Positions 1 to 6,316 of a stretch of DNA of 12,119 bases are shown here, in pieces. The DNA comes from Pseudomonadota bacterium. GTDB taxonomy: Bacteria; Pseudomonadota; Gammaproteobacteria; Steroidobacterales; Steroidobacteraceae. The DNA lies in assembly GCA_003242275.1 (NCBI GenBank), contig QGUX01000084.1, positions 1-12,119 on the forward strand. Direction: 5' to 3'. The position numbers and the translations under genes were made by a program. Below the pieces are notes generated by a model. It made no database searches. It worked only from the letters and a program-made list of their open reading frames with translations, and was not told the origin of the DNA. The first letter of the stretch is position 1. Each line of letters opens with the position of its first letter.

Positions 1-8
1 CGGGATAA

Positions 9-227
9 AAGATTGTTACGACGCAGGAGTCCGCCGACGGCAAGTCGCGGTTGGACAAGGATTACGAAATGCTGTTAGATGCGCTCGGCTTCGAGCCTGC
101 CAGCATTGACGATCTGGTCGACCGGACGGGCCTTTCGCCCCGCACGGTGGCCTCCATGATGCTGATCCTCGAACTGCAAGGCCGGGTCGAGGCACGACCC
201 GGAGCACTTTACAACCGCGTCATATAA
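9..227 (+). CDS. dprA: DprA (Smf) C-terminal winged-helix region, 5' end outside window or broken
   Basis: This frame ends with TAA at 225-227 and encodes the small C-terminal helix-turn-helix domain seen at the end of DNA-processing protein DprA. The recognisable core is LLDALGFEPASIDDLVDRTG, followed by LSPRTVASMMLILELQGRV and a final GALYNRVI. DprA protects incoming single-stranded DNA and loads RecA during natural transformation. The Rossmann-like DNA-binding core is not in the window. An in-frame TAA lies at 6-8, so this frame cannot be read from further left. Either there is a frameshift in the linker before the domain, dprA carries a nonsense change, or the piece is translated alone (possible starts TTG 51 or ATG 69, neither with a convincing ribosome site). 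Codon use is less GC-biased than in its neighbours (TTA, GAT, ATT, CTT, ATA). The smg and topA genes downstream form the usual gammaproteobacterial dprA-smg-topA order, which supports the identity. Confidence 0.7.
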   Translation, partial: KIVTTQESADGKSRLDKDYEMLLDALGFEPASIDDLVDRTGLSPRTVASMMLILELQGRVEARPGALYNRVI

Positions 228-230
228 AGA

Positions 231-731
231 ATGAACGGCACCGTTCTCGACATCCTCCTCTACGTCTTCGACCGCTACATGTTCGACGAGGCGCCGGAGG
301 TTCCCGAGCGTGAAGCGTTGGCGCGCCACCTGGCGAGCGCCGGCTTCGGCGAGGCCAATGTCGAGCGGGCGCTGGACTGGCTGGCGGACCTCGCCGGCCT
401 GCGCCACCAGGCCGCGCTGGCCGCGCCGCCGGCCGATCCGGATGCGCCGCGGACCATGCCCTCCCTGCGCCTGTACTCGCCGCAGGAGCTGGAGCGGCTG
501 TCGGCCGAATGCCGCGGCATGCTGCTGACGCTCGAGTCCGCCGGGATCCTGCAGCCCGCCCAGCGCGAGCTGGTGATCGACCGGCTGCTCGCCCTCGACG
601 TCGAGGACCTCACCCCCGAGCAGGTGCGCTGGGTGGTGCTGATGGTGCTCTCCAGCCAGCCGGGCCAGGAAGCGGCCTGCGCGCGCATGGAGACGCTGGT
701 CTTCGAGGGCGACTCGGGCGCCGTCCATTGA
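231..731 (+). CDS. smg: Smg protein (DUF494 family)
   Basis: A 166-residue protein beginning MNGTVLDILLYVFDRYMFDE, the typical opening of the Smg/DUF494 family (about 155-160 residues in enterobacteria). It also has the family's conserved later blocks, including the YSPQELERLSAECRGMLLTL region and QRELVIDRLLALDVEDLTPE. No signal peptide or membrane segment is visible, so it should be cytoplasmic and mostly helical. The family has no proven biochemical role. The ATG lies 3 nt after the dprA stop, so it is probably translationally coupled, and topA follows after a 54-bp gap. Position in the conserved dprA-smg-topA cluster and the N-terminal motif make the family call firm, while the function is unknown. 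Confidence 0.92.
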   Translation: MNGTVLDILLYVFDRYMFDEAPEVPEREALARHLASAGFGEANVERALDWLADLAGLRHQAALAAPPADPDAPRTMPSLRLYSPQELERLSAECRGMLLTLESAGILQPAQRELVIDRLLALDVEDLTPEQVRWVVLMVLSSQPGQEAACARMETLVFEGDSGAVH

Positions 732-735
732 TCAC

Positions 736-772
736 GGCGCCGCGGCACCCGCGCGCGGGCCGCCGCGGCGCC
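736..772. promoter_or_regulatory. Perfect 11-bp inverted repeat in the smg-topA gap
   Basis: GGCGCCGCGGC at 736-746 is the exact reverse complement of GCCGCGGCGCC at 762-772. The 15-nt loop holds its own 12-bp palindrome (CCCGCGCGCGGG, 748-759). In RNA this would be a very stable hairpin ending 13 nt before the topA ATG. No T-run follows, so it is not a classical intrinsic terminator. It could dampen read-through, protect the upstream 3' end, or limit topA translation. The structure is seen directly and its role is inferred. Confidence 0.5.
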
Positions 773-785
773 ACCTCTTCACCTC

Positions 786-3320
786 ATGGCTGAAAACCTC
801 GTCATCGTCGAATCGCCCGCCAAGGCGAAGACCATCAAGAAGTACCTCGGCAAGGAGTTCGAGGTGCTGGCCTCCTACGGCCACGTGCGCGACCTGATCC
901 CCAAGGAGGGCGCGGTGGACCCCGACCACGGGTTCGCGATGAAGTACCAGGTCATCGAGCGCAACGTGAAGCACGTCGAGGCCATCGCCAAGGCGCTGCG
1001 CAAGGCCAGGGCGCTGTACCTCGCCACCGACCCTGACCGCGAGGGCGAGGCCATCTCCTGGCACCTGTACGAGATCCTGAAGGAGCGCGGCGAGCTCGAG
1101 GGCAAGCAGGTGCACCGCGTGGTGTTCTACGAGATCACCAGGAATGCGATCCGCGCCGCCATCGAGTCCCCGCGCGACCTGTCGATGGACCTGGTCAACG
1201 CGCAGCAGGCGCGCCGCGCGCTCGATTACCTCGTGGGCTTCAACCTCTCGCCGCTGCTGTGGAAGAAGGTGCGGCAGGGGCTGTCCGCCGGCCGCGTGCA
1301 GAGCCCGGCGCTGCGCATGATCTGCGAGCGCGACGAGGCCATCGAGGCCTTCGTCCCGCAGGAATACTGGACCATCGACGCGCAGGGCGAGCACAGCGGG
1401 GTGGTGTTCCCGCTGAAGCTGGTGGAGTTCGCCGGCAGGAAGGTGGAGCAGTTCAGCTTCACGAACGAGGCCGCCGCGCGCGAGGCCGAGCGCGTGCTCA
1501 GCGAAGCCGCCGCCGGCAAGCTCACCGTCGACACCATCGACCGCAAGCAGCGCCGCCGCAACCCGGCGCCGCCGTTCACCACCTCCACCCTGCAGCAGGA
1601 AGCCGCGCGCAAGCTGGGCTTTTCCGCGCAGCGTACCATGCGCCTGGCGCAGCAGCTGTACGAAGGCGTGGACTTCGGCGAGGGCGCGGTCGGCCTCATC
1701 ACCTACATGCGTACCGACTCGGTGAACCTGGCTGCCGAGGCCGTCACCGAGATCCGCTCGGTGATCGAGAAGCTCTACGGCAAGGAAGGCCTCGCCGAGG
1801 AGCCGCGCGTGTTCAAGACCAAGTCGAAGAACGCGCAGGAAGCCCACGAGGCCATCCGCCCCACCTCCGCCTCGATCACGCCGCAGCAGCTGGAAGGCAG
1901 GATCGATCCCGACCAGCTCAAGCTCTACACGCTGATCTGGAAGCGCGCCGTGGCGTGCCAGATGGCGCATGCCGTCTACGACACCGTGGCCGTCGACCTC
2001 ATCGCCGGCCAGCGCGGCTCCGGCCACATCCTGCGCGCCAACGGCTCCACGCTGGTCAAGCCCGGCTTCATCGCCGTGTACCAGGAGGGCCGCGACGAGG
2101 GCGTGGCGCCCGAGGACGACAACGACCATGTGCTGCCGCCGATGCGCGAGGGCGACCTGGTCAAGCTGGTCAGCCTGGCCGGGCAACAGCACTTCACCGA
2201 GCCGCCGCCGCGCTTCTCCGAGGCCTCGCTGGTGAAGGCGCTGGAGGAATACGGCATCGGCCGTCCCTCCACCTACGCCTCGATCATCTCCACGCTGCGC
2301 GACCGTGAGTACGTCGAAGTGGAGTCGCGGCGCTTCACCGCCACCGACATCGGCAAGATCGTCAACCGCTTCCTCACCACCTACTTCACCCAGTACGTCG
2401 AGTACGGCTTCACCGCCGAGATGGAGGACGAGCTCGACGCGGTGTCGCGCGGCGAGGAGCCGTGGGTCACGCCGCTGCAGAAGTTCTGGAAGCCCTTCAT
2501 CGAACAGGTCGCCAAGGTCGAGACCAACGTCAGCCGCGAGGAAGTGGCGATGGCGCGCGAGCTGGGCGTGGACCCGGTCAGCGGCCGCCCCGTCAGCGTG
2601 CGCATGGGCCGTTACGGGCCTTTCGTGCAGATGGGCACCAAGGACGACGAGGAGAAGCCCAGGTTCGCCGGCCTGCGCCCCGGCCAGAAGATGGACAGCA
2701 TCACGCTCGAGGATGCGCTGGTGCTGTTCCAGCTGCCGCGCAAGCTCGGCGAGACACCCGACGGCGAACCCATGACCGTGGCCGTCGGCCGCTTCGGCCC
2801 GTACATCAAGTACGGCAACAAGTACGTGTCGCTGAAGGAGCCCGACGATCCCTACACCGTGACGCGCGAGCGCGCGCTCGAGGTGATCGAGGCCAAGAAG
2901 CAGGCCGATGCCAACCGCATCATCCAGGACTTCGGCGTCGACGACATCCAGGTGCTGAACGGGCGCTACGGCCCGTATGTCACCGACAAGAAGCGCAATG
3001 CGCGCATCCCCAAGGATCGCGACCCGAAGACGCTGACGCTGGAGGAGTGCCGCGCGCTGCTGGCCGCGGCACCGCAGCGGCCGGCGCGCGGGCGGTTCGG
3101 GCGCAAGGTAGCGGCGAAGAGCACCGCTGCCGACAGCACCGCCGCCGCGGCCGAAGGCGCCGCACCGAAGGGCAAGACGGCGGCCAAGGCGAAACCCAGA
3201 GCCAAGGCCAAGGCGCCCGCCAAGGCCAAGGCCGCCAGGCCCAAGGCGAAAGCCAAAGCCAAAGCGAAGGCCAAGGCGAAGACCACCCGGGCCGAACCGG
3301 CCACCGCCGACTCCGAGTAG
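786..3320 (+). CDS. topA: DNA topoisomerase I (type IA)
   Basis: An 844-residue type IA topoisomerase, which relaxes negative supercoils by passing one strand through a transient 5'-phosphotyrosine break. The N-terminal Toprim domain begins MAENLVIVESPAKAKTIKKY with Glu9 and carries the metal-binding DPDRE at residues 82-86 (Asp82, Asp84, Glu86). The catalytic tyrosine is Tyr307 in GLITYMRTDS. Other core hallmarks are SAGRVQSPALR, AHEAIRPT and GIGRPSTYASI. The C-terminal region has three topoisomerase repeat units marked by RYGPF (Arg609), RFGPY (Arg669) and RYGPY (Arg727). It lacks the paired-cysteine zinc ribbons of E. coli TopA. A lysine/alanine tail (795-832) ends the protein. The start is fixed by the family N-terminus, but no Shine-Dalgarno is visible: the 20 nt before the ATG are pyrimidine-rich. 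It follows dprA and smg in the usual order and is probably essential. Confidence 0.98.
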   Translation: MAENLVIVESPAKAKTIKKYLGKEFEVLASYGHVRDLIPKEGAVDPDHGFAMKYQVIERNVKHVEAIAKALRKARALYLATDPDREGEAISWHLYEILKERGELEGKQVHRVVFYEITRNAIRAAIESPRDLSMDLVNAQQARRALDYLVGFNLSPLLWKKVRQGLSAGRVQSPALRMICERDEAIEAFVPQEYWTIDAQGEHSGVVFPLKLVEFAGRKVEQFSFTNEAAAREAERVLSEAAAGKLTVDTIDRKQRRRNPAPPFTTSTLQQEAARKLGFSAQRTMRLAQQLYEGVDFGEGAVGLITYMRTDSVNLAAEAVTEIRSVIEKLYGKEGLAEEPRVFKTKSKNAQEAHEAIRPTSASITPQQLEGRIDPDQLKLYTLIWKRAVACQMAHAVYDTVAVDLIAGQRGSGHILRANGSTLVKPGFIAVYQEGRDEGVAPEDDNDHVLPPMREGDLVKLVSLAGQQHFTEPPPRFSEASLVKALEEYGIGRPSTYASIISTLRDREYVEVESRRFTATDIGKIVNRFLTTYFTQYVEYGFTAEMEDELDAVSRGEEPWVTPLQKFWKPFIEQVAKVETNVSREEVAMARELGVDPVSGRPVSVRMGRYGPFVQMGTKDDEEKPRFAGLRPGQKMDSITLEDALVLFQLPRKLGETPDGEPMTVAVGRFGPYIKYGNKYVSLKEPDDPYTVTRERALEVIEAKKQADANRIIQDFGVDDIQVLNGRYGPYVTDKKRNARIPKDRDPKTLTLEECRALLAAAPQRPARGRFGRKVAAKSTAADSTAAAAEGAAPKGKTAAKAKPRAKAKAPAKAKAARPKAKAKAKAKAKAKTTRAEPATADSE
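3168..3281 (+). repeat. Lys-Ala codon repeat encoding the TopA tail
   Basis: A low-complexity run of AAG/AAA and GCC/GCG codons encodes TopA residues 795-832, mainly alternating Lys-Ala with 15 Lys and 2 Arg in 38 residues. It resembles the tails of histone H1-like bacterial proteins and probably adds non-specific DNA binding. The number of units is likely to vary between strains by replication slippage (inference). Confidence 0.8.
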
Positions 3321-3330
3321 GCCCCACCCC

Positions 3331-3352
3331 CGGGCCGGGCTGCCCCGGCCCG
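3331..3352 (+). terminator. Hairpin after topA, probable terminator
   Basis: CGGGCCGGG (3331-3339) pairs perfectly with CCCGGCCCG (3344-3352) across a 4-nt loop, starting 11 nt after the topA stop. The following bases (TCCGCCCT) are not a true T-run, so termination may be partial or need Rho. Strong GC hairpins with weak U-tracts are common at 3' ends in GC-rich genomes. A second short palindrome, GCCCCGGGGC, lies at 3362-3371. Confidence 0.55.
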
Positions 3353-3487
3353 TCCGCCCTGGCCCCGGGGCATCCTCGGCCGGCCTGATGGGGAACCACC
3401 CGCCGGCAAGCCCCTTCCTCCTTTTGCGAACCCGCGCACACTGGCCGGCCCGCAGCGCGGGCAGCATGCCGGCATCCCCCCTCCCCC

Positions 3488-3495
3488 AAGGAAGG
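3488..3495 (+). promoter_or_regulatory. Strong Shine-Dalgarno site
   Basis: AAGGAAGG lies 5 nt before the ATG at 3501. It is the clearest ribosome-binding site in the window and it fixes the start of the small membrane protein. Confidence 0.75.
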
Positions 3496-3500
3496 ACGGC

Positions 3501-3902
3501 ATGGAAGACCGGCTCCGCATGCACCCCCTGGTCCGCGGCTTCTCCGCGTACATCGCCTTCCAGGCTGGCTCTGTTGCGCTGGCCTTCTTCGTGCTGCCGT
3601 CCTCCCTTCCCCTGCCCATCAGCATGCTGGTCGGCGTGGCGGGAGGATTGCTGATGGCCCGCGCCTTGTGGCGCCTGCCCGAGACCACGTTCGGTGACCT
3701 GCTGCATGCCACCGGCATCGGTGCGGCTGCCATCGGCGGCATCTGCCTGGTCCTCGGCATGGTCATCCCGATGATCATCCATCCGGGTTCCAACATCGCC
3801 CCCGTCATCGGCTTGCTCTACACAGGGCCGATCGGCGCCGTGGTCGGGGCGCTATGCGGCGCAACGCGCTGGATGCTGCGCTGGAGCCGCTCGCCGGGCT
3901 GA
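3501..3902 (+). CDS. Small predicted four-helix membrane protein, function unknown
   Basis: A 133-residue hydrophobic protein that I do not recognise as a named family. Four probable membrane segments lie at about residues 13-32, 38-57, 67-93 and 98-120, with Gly/Ala-rich helices. Arg-containing loops and a basic C-terminal tail (TRWMLRWSRSPG) suggest the tail is cytoplasmic. No enzyme motif, signal peptidase site or cysteine pair stands out. A strong Shine-Dalgarno (AAGGAAGG, 5 nt upstream) supports the ATG and argues that the gene is real. It stands alone: 180 bp separate it from topA, with hairpins in between, and it converges on xthA with only 37 bp between the stops. Its own promoter should lie in 3353-3487, but I see no convincing -35/-10 pair there. 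Confidence 0.8.
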   Translation: MEDRLRMHPLVRGFSAYIAFQAGSVALAFFVLPSSLPLPISMLVGVAGGLLMARALWRLPETTFGDLLHATGIGAAAIGGICLVLGMVIPMIIHPGSNIAPVIGLLYTGPIGAVVGALCGATRWMLRWSRSPG

Positions 3903-3933
3903 GCGGCGCGCCGGCGGATGGGGCGGGCCGCTC
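3886..3933. terminator. Alternative hairpins at a convergent gene end
   Basis: GCCGCTC (3886-3892), GAGCGGC (3901-3907) and GCCGCTC (3927-3933) form a three-part repeat. The middle copy can pair perfectly with either outer copy, giving two mutually exclusive 7-bp stems. It overlaps the stop of the membrane-protein gene and fills the gap to the xthA stop. It may act as a two-way transcription end. There is no T-run, so the call is weak. Confidence 0.35.
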
Positions 3934-3939
3934 GACCTC

Positions 3940-4785
3940 TCATTTGCTGCGCGCCGCCTTGCGCCGGGGCCTTGCTGCGACACGGCCTGCGGACTTCGCG
4001 CCCGCCAGGGGTTCCTCCGCCAGCTCCACCCAGGCCGGTGCATGGTCACTGGCCTTCGCCTGCCCCCGCACCCAGCGGTCCACGCCGGCGGCCACCAGCT
4101 TCTCCGCCAGCACGGGGTTCAGCAGCAGATGATCGATGCGCAAACCCGCGTCGCGCTGCCAGTGGTTCCTGAAGTAGTCCCAGAAGGTGAACATGGGCTC
4201 ATCCGGATGCAGCGTGCGCAGCGCATCCGTCCATCCCTGCGCCAGCAGCCTCGCATACGCCTCGCGGCTCTGCGGCTGCAGCAGCGCATCCCTTCTCCAG
4301 TTCTTCGGGTCGTAGATGTCGAAGTCGGTGGGCACCACGTTGAAGTCGCCCGCCAGCACCACCGGCTGCGCCAGCTCGCACAGCCCCTGTGCGTGGCGGA
4401 TCAACCGCTCGAACCACGCCAGCTTGTAATCGAACTTCGGCCCCGGCTGCGGATTGCCATTGGGCAGGTACAGGCAGGCCACCAGCACGCCGTTCACCGC
4501 CGCCTCGATGTAACGGCTCTGCGTGTCCGCATCGTCGCCCGGCAGGCCGCGCCGCACCAGCAGCGGCTCCATGCCGCGCGCCAGGATGGCCACGCCATTC
4601 CACGACAACTGCCCGTGCCACACGGCGTGGTAACCCGCGTCGCGCAGCGCCTGCGCGGGGAAGCGCTCATCCGGCGCCTTCAGCTCCTGCAGGCAGGCCA
4701 CATCCGGCTTCTCGCGCGCCAGCCATTCCAGCAGCTGCGGCAACCGCGCATTGATGCCGTTGATGTTGAAGGTGGCGATCTTCAC
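3940..4785 (-). CDS. xthA: Exodeoxyribonuclease III (AP endonuclease)
   Basis: A 281-residue exonuclease/endonuclease/phosphatase-fold enzyme that cuts DNA at abasic sites and degrades 3' ends during base-excision repair. The family motifs are all present: TFNINGINAR with Asn7, LQELK with Glu34, the catalytic Tyr106 in LYLPNG, GDFN with Asp147 and Asn149, the RIDHLL block (Asp217), and the catalytic pair Asp246-His247 in KASDHAP. After about residue 260 there is a short basic tail (Arg, Lys, Ala) that could help hold DNA. The start codon is GTG (4783-4785), and it matches the family start MKIATFNINGIN. No clear Shine-Dalgarno precedes it. It lies 27 bp downstream of the porin gene on the same strand, so it may be read from that promoter. 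E. coli XthA is of similar length (268). Confidence 0.96.
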   Translation of the reverse strand: MKIATFNINGINARLPQLLEWLAREKPDVACLQELKAPDERFPAQALRDAGYHAVWHGQLSWNGVAILARGMEPLLVRRGLPGDDADTQSRYIEAAVNGVLVACLYLPNGNPQPGPKFDYKLAWFERLIRHAQGLCELAQPVVLAGDFNVVPTDFDIYDPKNWRRDALLQPQSREAYARLLAQGWTDALRTLHPDEPMFTFWDYFRNHWQRDAGLRIDHLLLNPVLAEKLVAAGVDRWVRGQAKASDHAPAWVELAEEPLAGAKSAGRVAARPRRKAARSK

Positions 4786-4812
4786 TGCTGGGCCCGCCCG
4801 GCCACCGGAGGA

Positions 4813-6156
4813 TCAGAAAGAGTACGTCAGCGCGGCGGCGATGTAATGCGTGTCTCCCCAGGGCGAGGCATTCGGCGCCTCGCGCAGCAGCCGGCCGCGC
4901 TTGAGCCACACGGCATTGACCTCGGCGCGCAGGCTCTTCGGCACCACCCACCAGCGCAGGCGGCTGTCGAGCAAGTAACCGGCACGGCTTCCCGATGCAC
5001 CGCTGGCATCGCGGATGCCAGAGGTGGCGAATGCATCGGCCGCGGCGGCCGCATCGAGCACCCGCCAGGCGAGGAACGCGTCCAGGCGCGGATGCGGCTC
5101 CACTTCCACGCGGACGCCCAGCGCCTGCAGGTTGGCGCGCCCCACCGCGCCGAAGATGCCCGAGGGCGCAAGGTCCGCACGGCGCATGCCGAAGAGGGTG
5201 TCGAAGCGGTGGTACTGCGGCCCCGGGCCATCGCCGCTGGCATGGTCGAACTCCACCACCGCATGCGGGCGCCATGCATGGTCGAAGGTGTAGCCGGCCT
5301 CGGCGTGCAGGAACCACGCGCTCACGTCGAGCCGGGCCGCGTCCGGTGCCGTGGACGCGCGGGCGCGACCGGACTGGTAGATGGCCTCGAACTCATAGTC
5401 GATCCGGTTGCGCGCCGGTTCGCGCAGGGCGCGCAGTCCCAGGGTGTGCAGCCGCCGGTCGCGGGTCGGGCGTCCCGCGCGATCCTTCTCGCGCAGCCCC
5501 ACGTACGAGGCCTCGCCCAGTGCTCCATCCGGCAGCAACCCCGGTCGCGCCACCGTGGCGCCCCACAGCACCAGCTCGCGGCCTTCCCGGTCCAGCTTCC
5601 AGTCATGGTCCAGCACCGCATCCAGGTCTTCCGGCCGCCGCTGCTGCGGCATGACCAGGAACGCCGTTGCCGTGGTCTTCGCCACGGTACGCAGGTCCGC
5701 ACGCAGGCCCGTGTAGCCCTGCGCGGTGTTGCGGTAGTCGTCGGAGGCCACCAGCCGCCGGGAGCCGATGTTCAACGTGAAGCGCCCGGCCTGCAGCGAG
5801 GCGGAACTGCCCTCGCCCAGCGGCGCGTCGAAGTCACGCTGCACATAGGCCTGCACGGGCTCCAGCACGTTCACCTCGCTGGCGCTGACCACACTGCCCT
5901 CGTCCACCCCGTAGGCGCGGCTGTCATACACCTCGCCCACCAGCCGCCAACCACTGCGCCGCCACTCGGCCCGCAGCGAACTTCGGATTCCGAACTGGCG
6001 ATCGGTCTCGTCGTAGCCGGGCCGGTACTGCCCGTCCAGGTACTCCTGGCGCACGCGGACGCTGCCGGAGAGGGAGAAAGAGGGCTCGGCCGCGGCTGCC
6101 GCCGCGCCGGCCAGGATCAGTGCCGGCCAAGCGGCCGATAGCAGTCTCGGAGTCAT
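4813..6156 (-). CDS. Outer-membrane beta-barrel, alginate-export (AlgE-like) porin family
   Basis: A 447-residue protein with a signal peptide (MTPRLLSAAWPALILAGAAA, likely cut after Ala23). It has alternating polar and hydrophobic strands throughout and a terminal ITYSF-like ending (ALTYSF) with C-terminal Phe, the usual signal for outer-membrane assembly. The overall pattern matches the alginate export/AlgE-like porin domain: SLSGSVRVRQEYLDGQYRPG near the mature N-terminus, a GRFTLNIGSRRLVASDDYRN block at about residue 125-145, and many Arg/Asp/Glu residues in strands and loops. Members form anion-selective or solute channels, and the family name does not imply alginate secretion. No alginate genes are nearby. 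It is divergent from the sulfate transporter operon across a 160-bp gap and may share its regulation. The ATG has no visible Shine-Dalgarno. Substrate unknown. Confidence 0.8.
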   Translation of the reverse strand: MTPRLLSAAWPALILAGAAAAAAEPSFSLSGSVRVRQEYLDGQYRPGYDETDRQFGIRSSLRAEWRRSGWRLVGEVYDSRAYGVDEGSVVSASEVNVLEPVQAYVQRDFDAPLGEGSSASLQAGRFTLNIGSRRLVASDDYRNTAQGYTGLRADLRTVAKTTATAFLVMPQQRRPEDLDAVLDHDWKLDREGRELVLWGATVARPGLLPDGALGEASYVGLREKDRAGRPTRDRRLHTLGLRALREPARNRIDYEFEAIYQSGRARASTAPDAARLDVSAWFLHAEAGYTFDHAWRPHAVVEFDHASGDGPGPQYHRFDTLFGMRRADLAPSGIFGAVGRANLQALGVRVEVEPHPRLDAFLAWRVLDAAAAADAFATSGIRDASGASGSRAGYLLDSRLRWWVVPKSLRAEVNAVWLKRGRLLREAPNASPWGDTHYIAAALTYSF

Positions 6157-6316
6157 CGGGGGCGGATTCTAGGGGAAGCGGCCGGGCCGGACCGGCCCAT
6201 CTTCGCGCGGCTATGCGGCGTCCTGTAACCGCTTTATAACCACCCAACCACCGTGCTCATACCAGCCGATGGTTAGCATGCCCGTCCGTTATTCCATTTC
6301 GGGAAGTCCGGGGTCC
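6157..6316. promoter_or_regulatory. Divergent intergenic region between porin and cysA
   Basis: This stretch must hold the promoters for the porin (-) and the sulfate operon (+). Visible elements are a 15-bp palindrome with a single central base (GGGCCGG-A-CCGGCCC, 6184-6198), and two TAACC direct repeats at 6226-6230 and 6237-6241, 11 bp apart. TAACCA (6237-6242) is inverted as TGGTTA (6270-6275). A TATAAC at 6235-6240 is a possible -10 for cysA, without a good -35. On the - strand, TAGAAT 9 nt before the porin ATG resembles a -10 box. The region is less GC-rich from 6221 to 6300 than the flanking genes. Binding by a LysR-type sulfur regulator such as CysB is plausible but not shown. Confidence 0.45.

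Noticed and set aside
3168..3281. Possible CRISPR-like or tandem DNA repeat
   Set aside because: It is an in-frame Lys-Ala codon run inside topA, without spacers or fixed repeat units.
732..3782. 1016-codon open frame on the - strand opposite topA
   Set aside because: It mirrors topA codons under strong G/C third-position bias and is rich in His, Arg, Gly and Leu without any domain. The + strand TopA is unambiguous.
4042..6141. 699-codon + strand frame opposite xthA and the porin
   Set aside because: Composition is Arg/Gln/His-rich with no recognisable motif, while the opposite strand has a clear XthA and a signal-peptide beta-barrel.
6269..6316. Upstream ATGs (6269, 6278) as the cysA start
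   Set aside because: They add residues unlike the CysA N-terminus and lack ribosome sites. ATG 6317 matches the family start.
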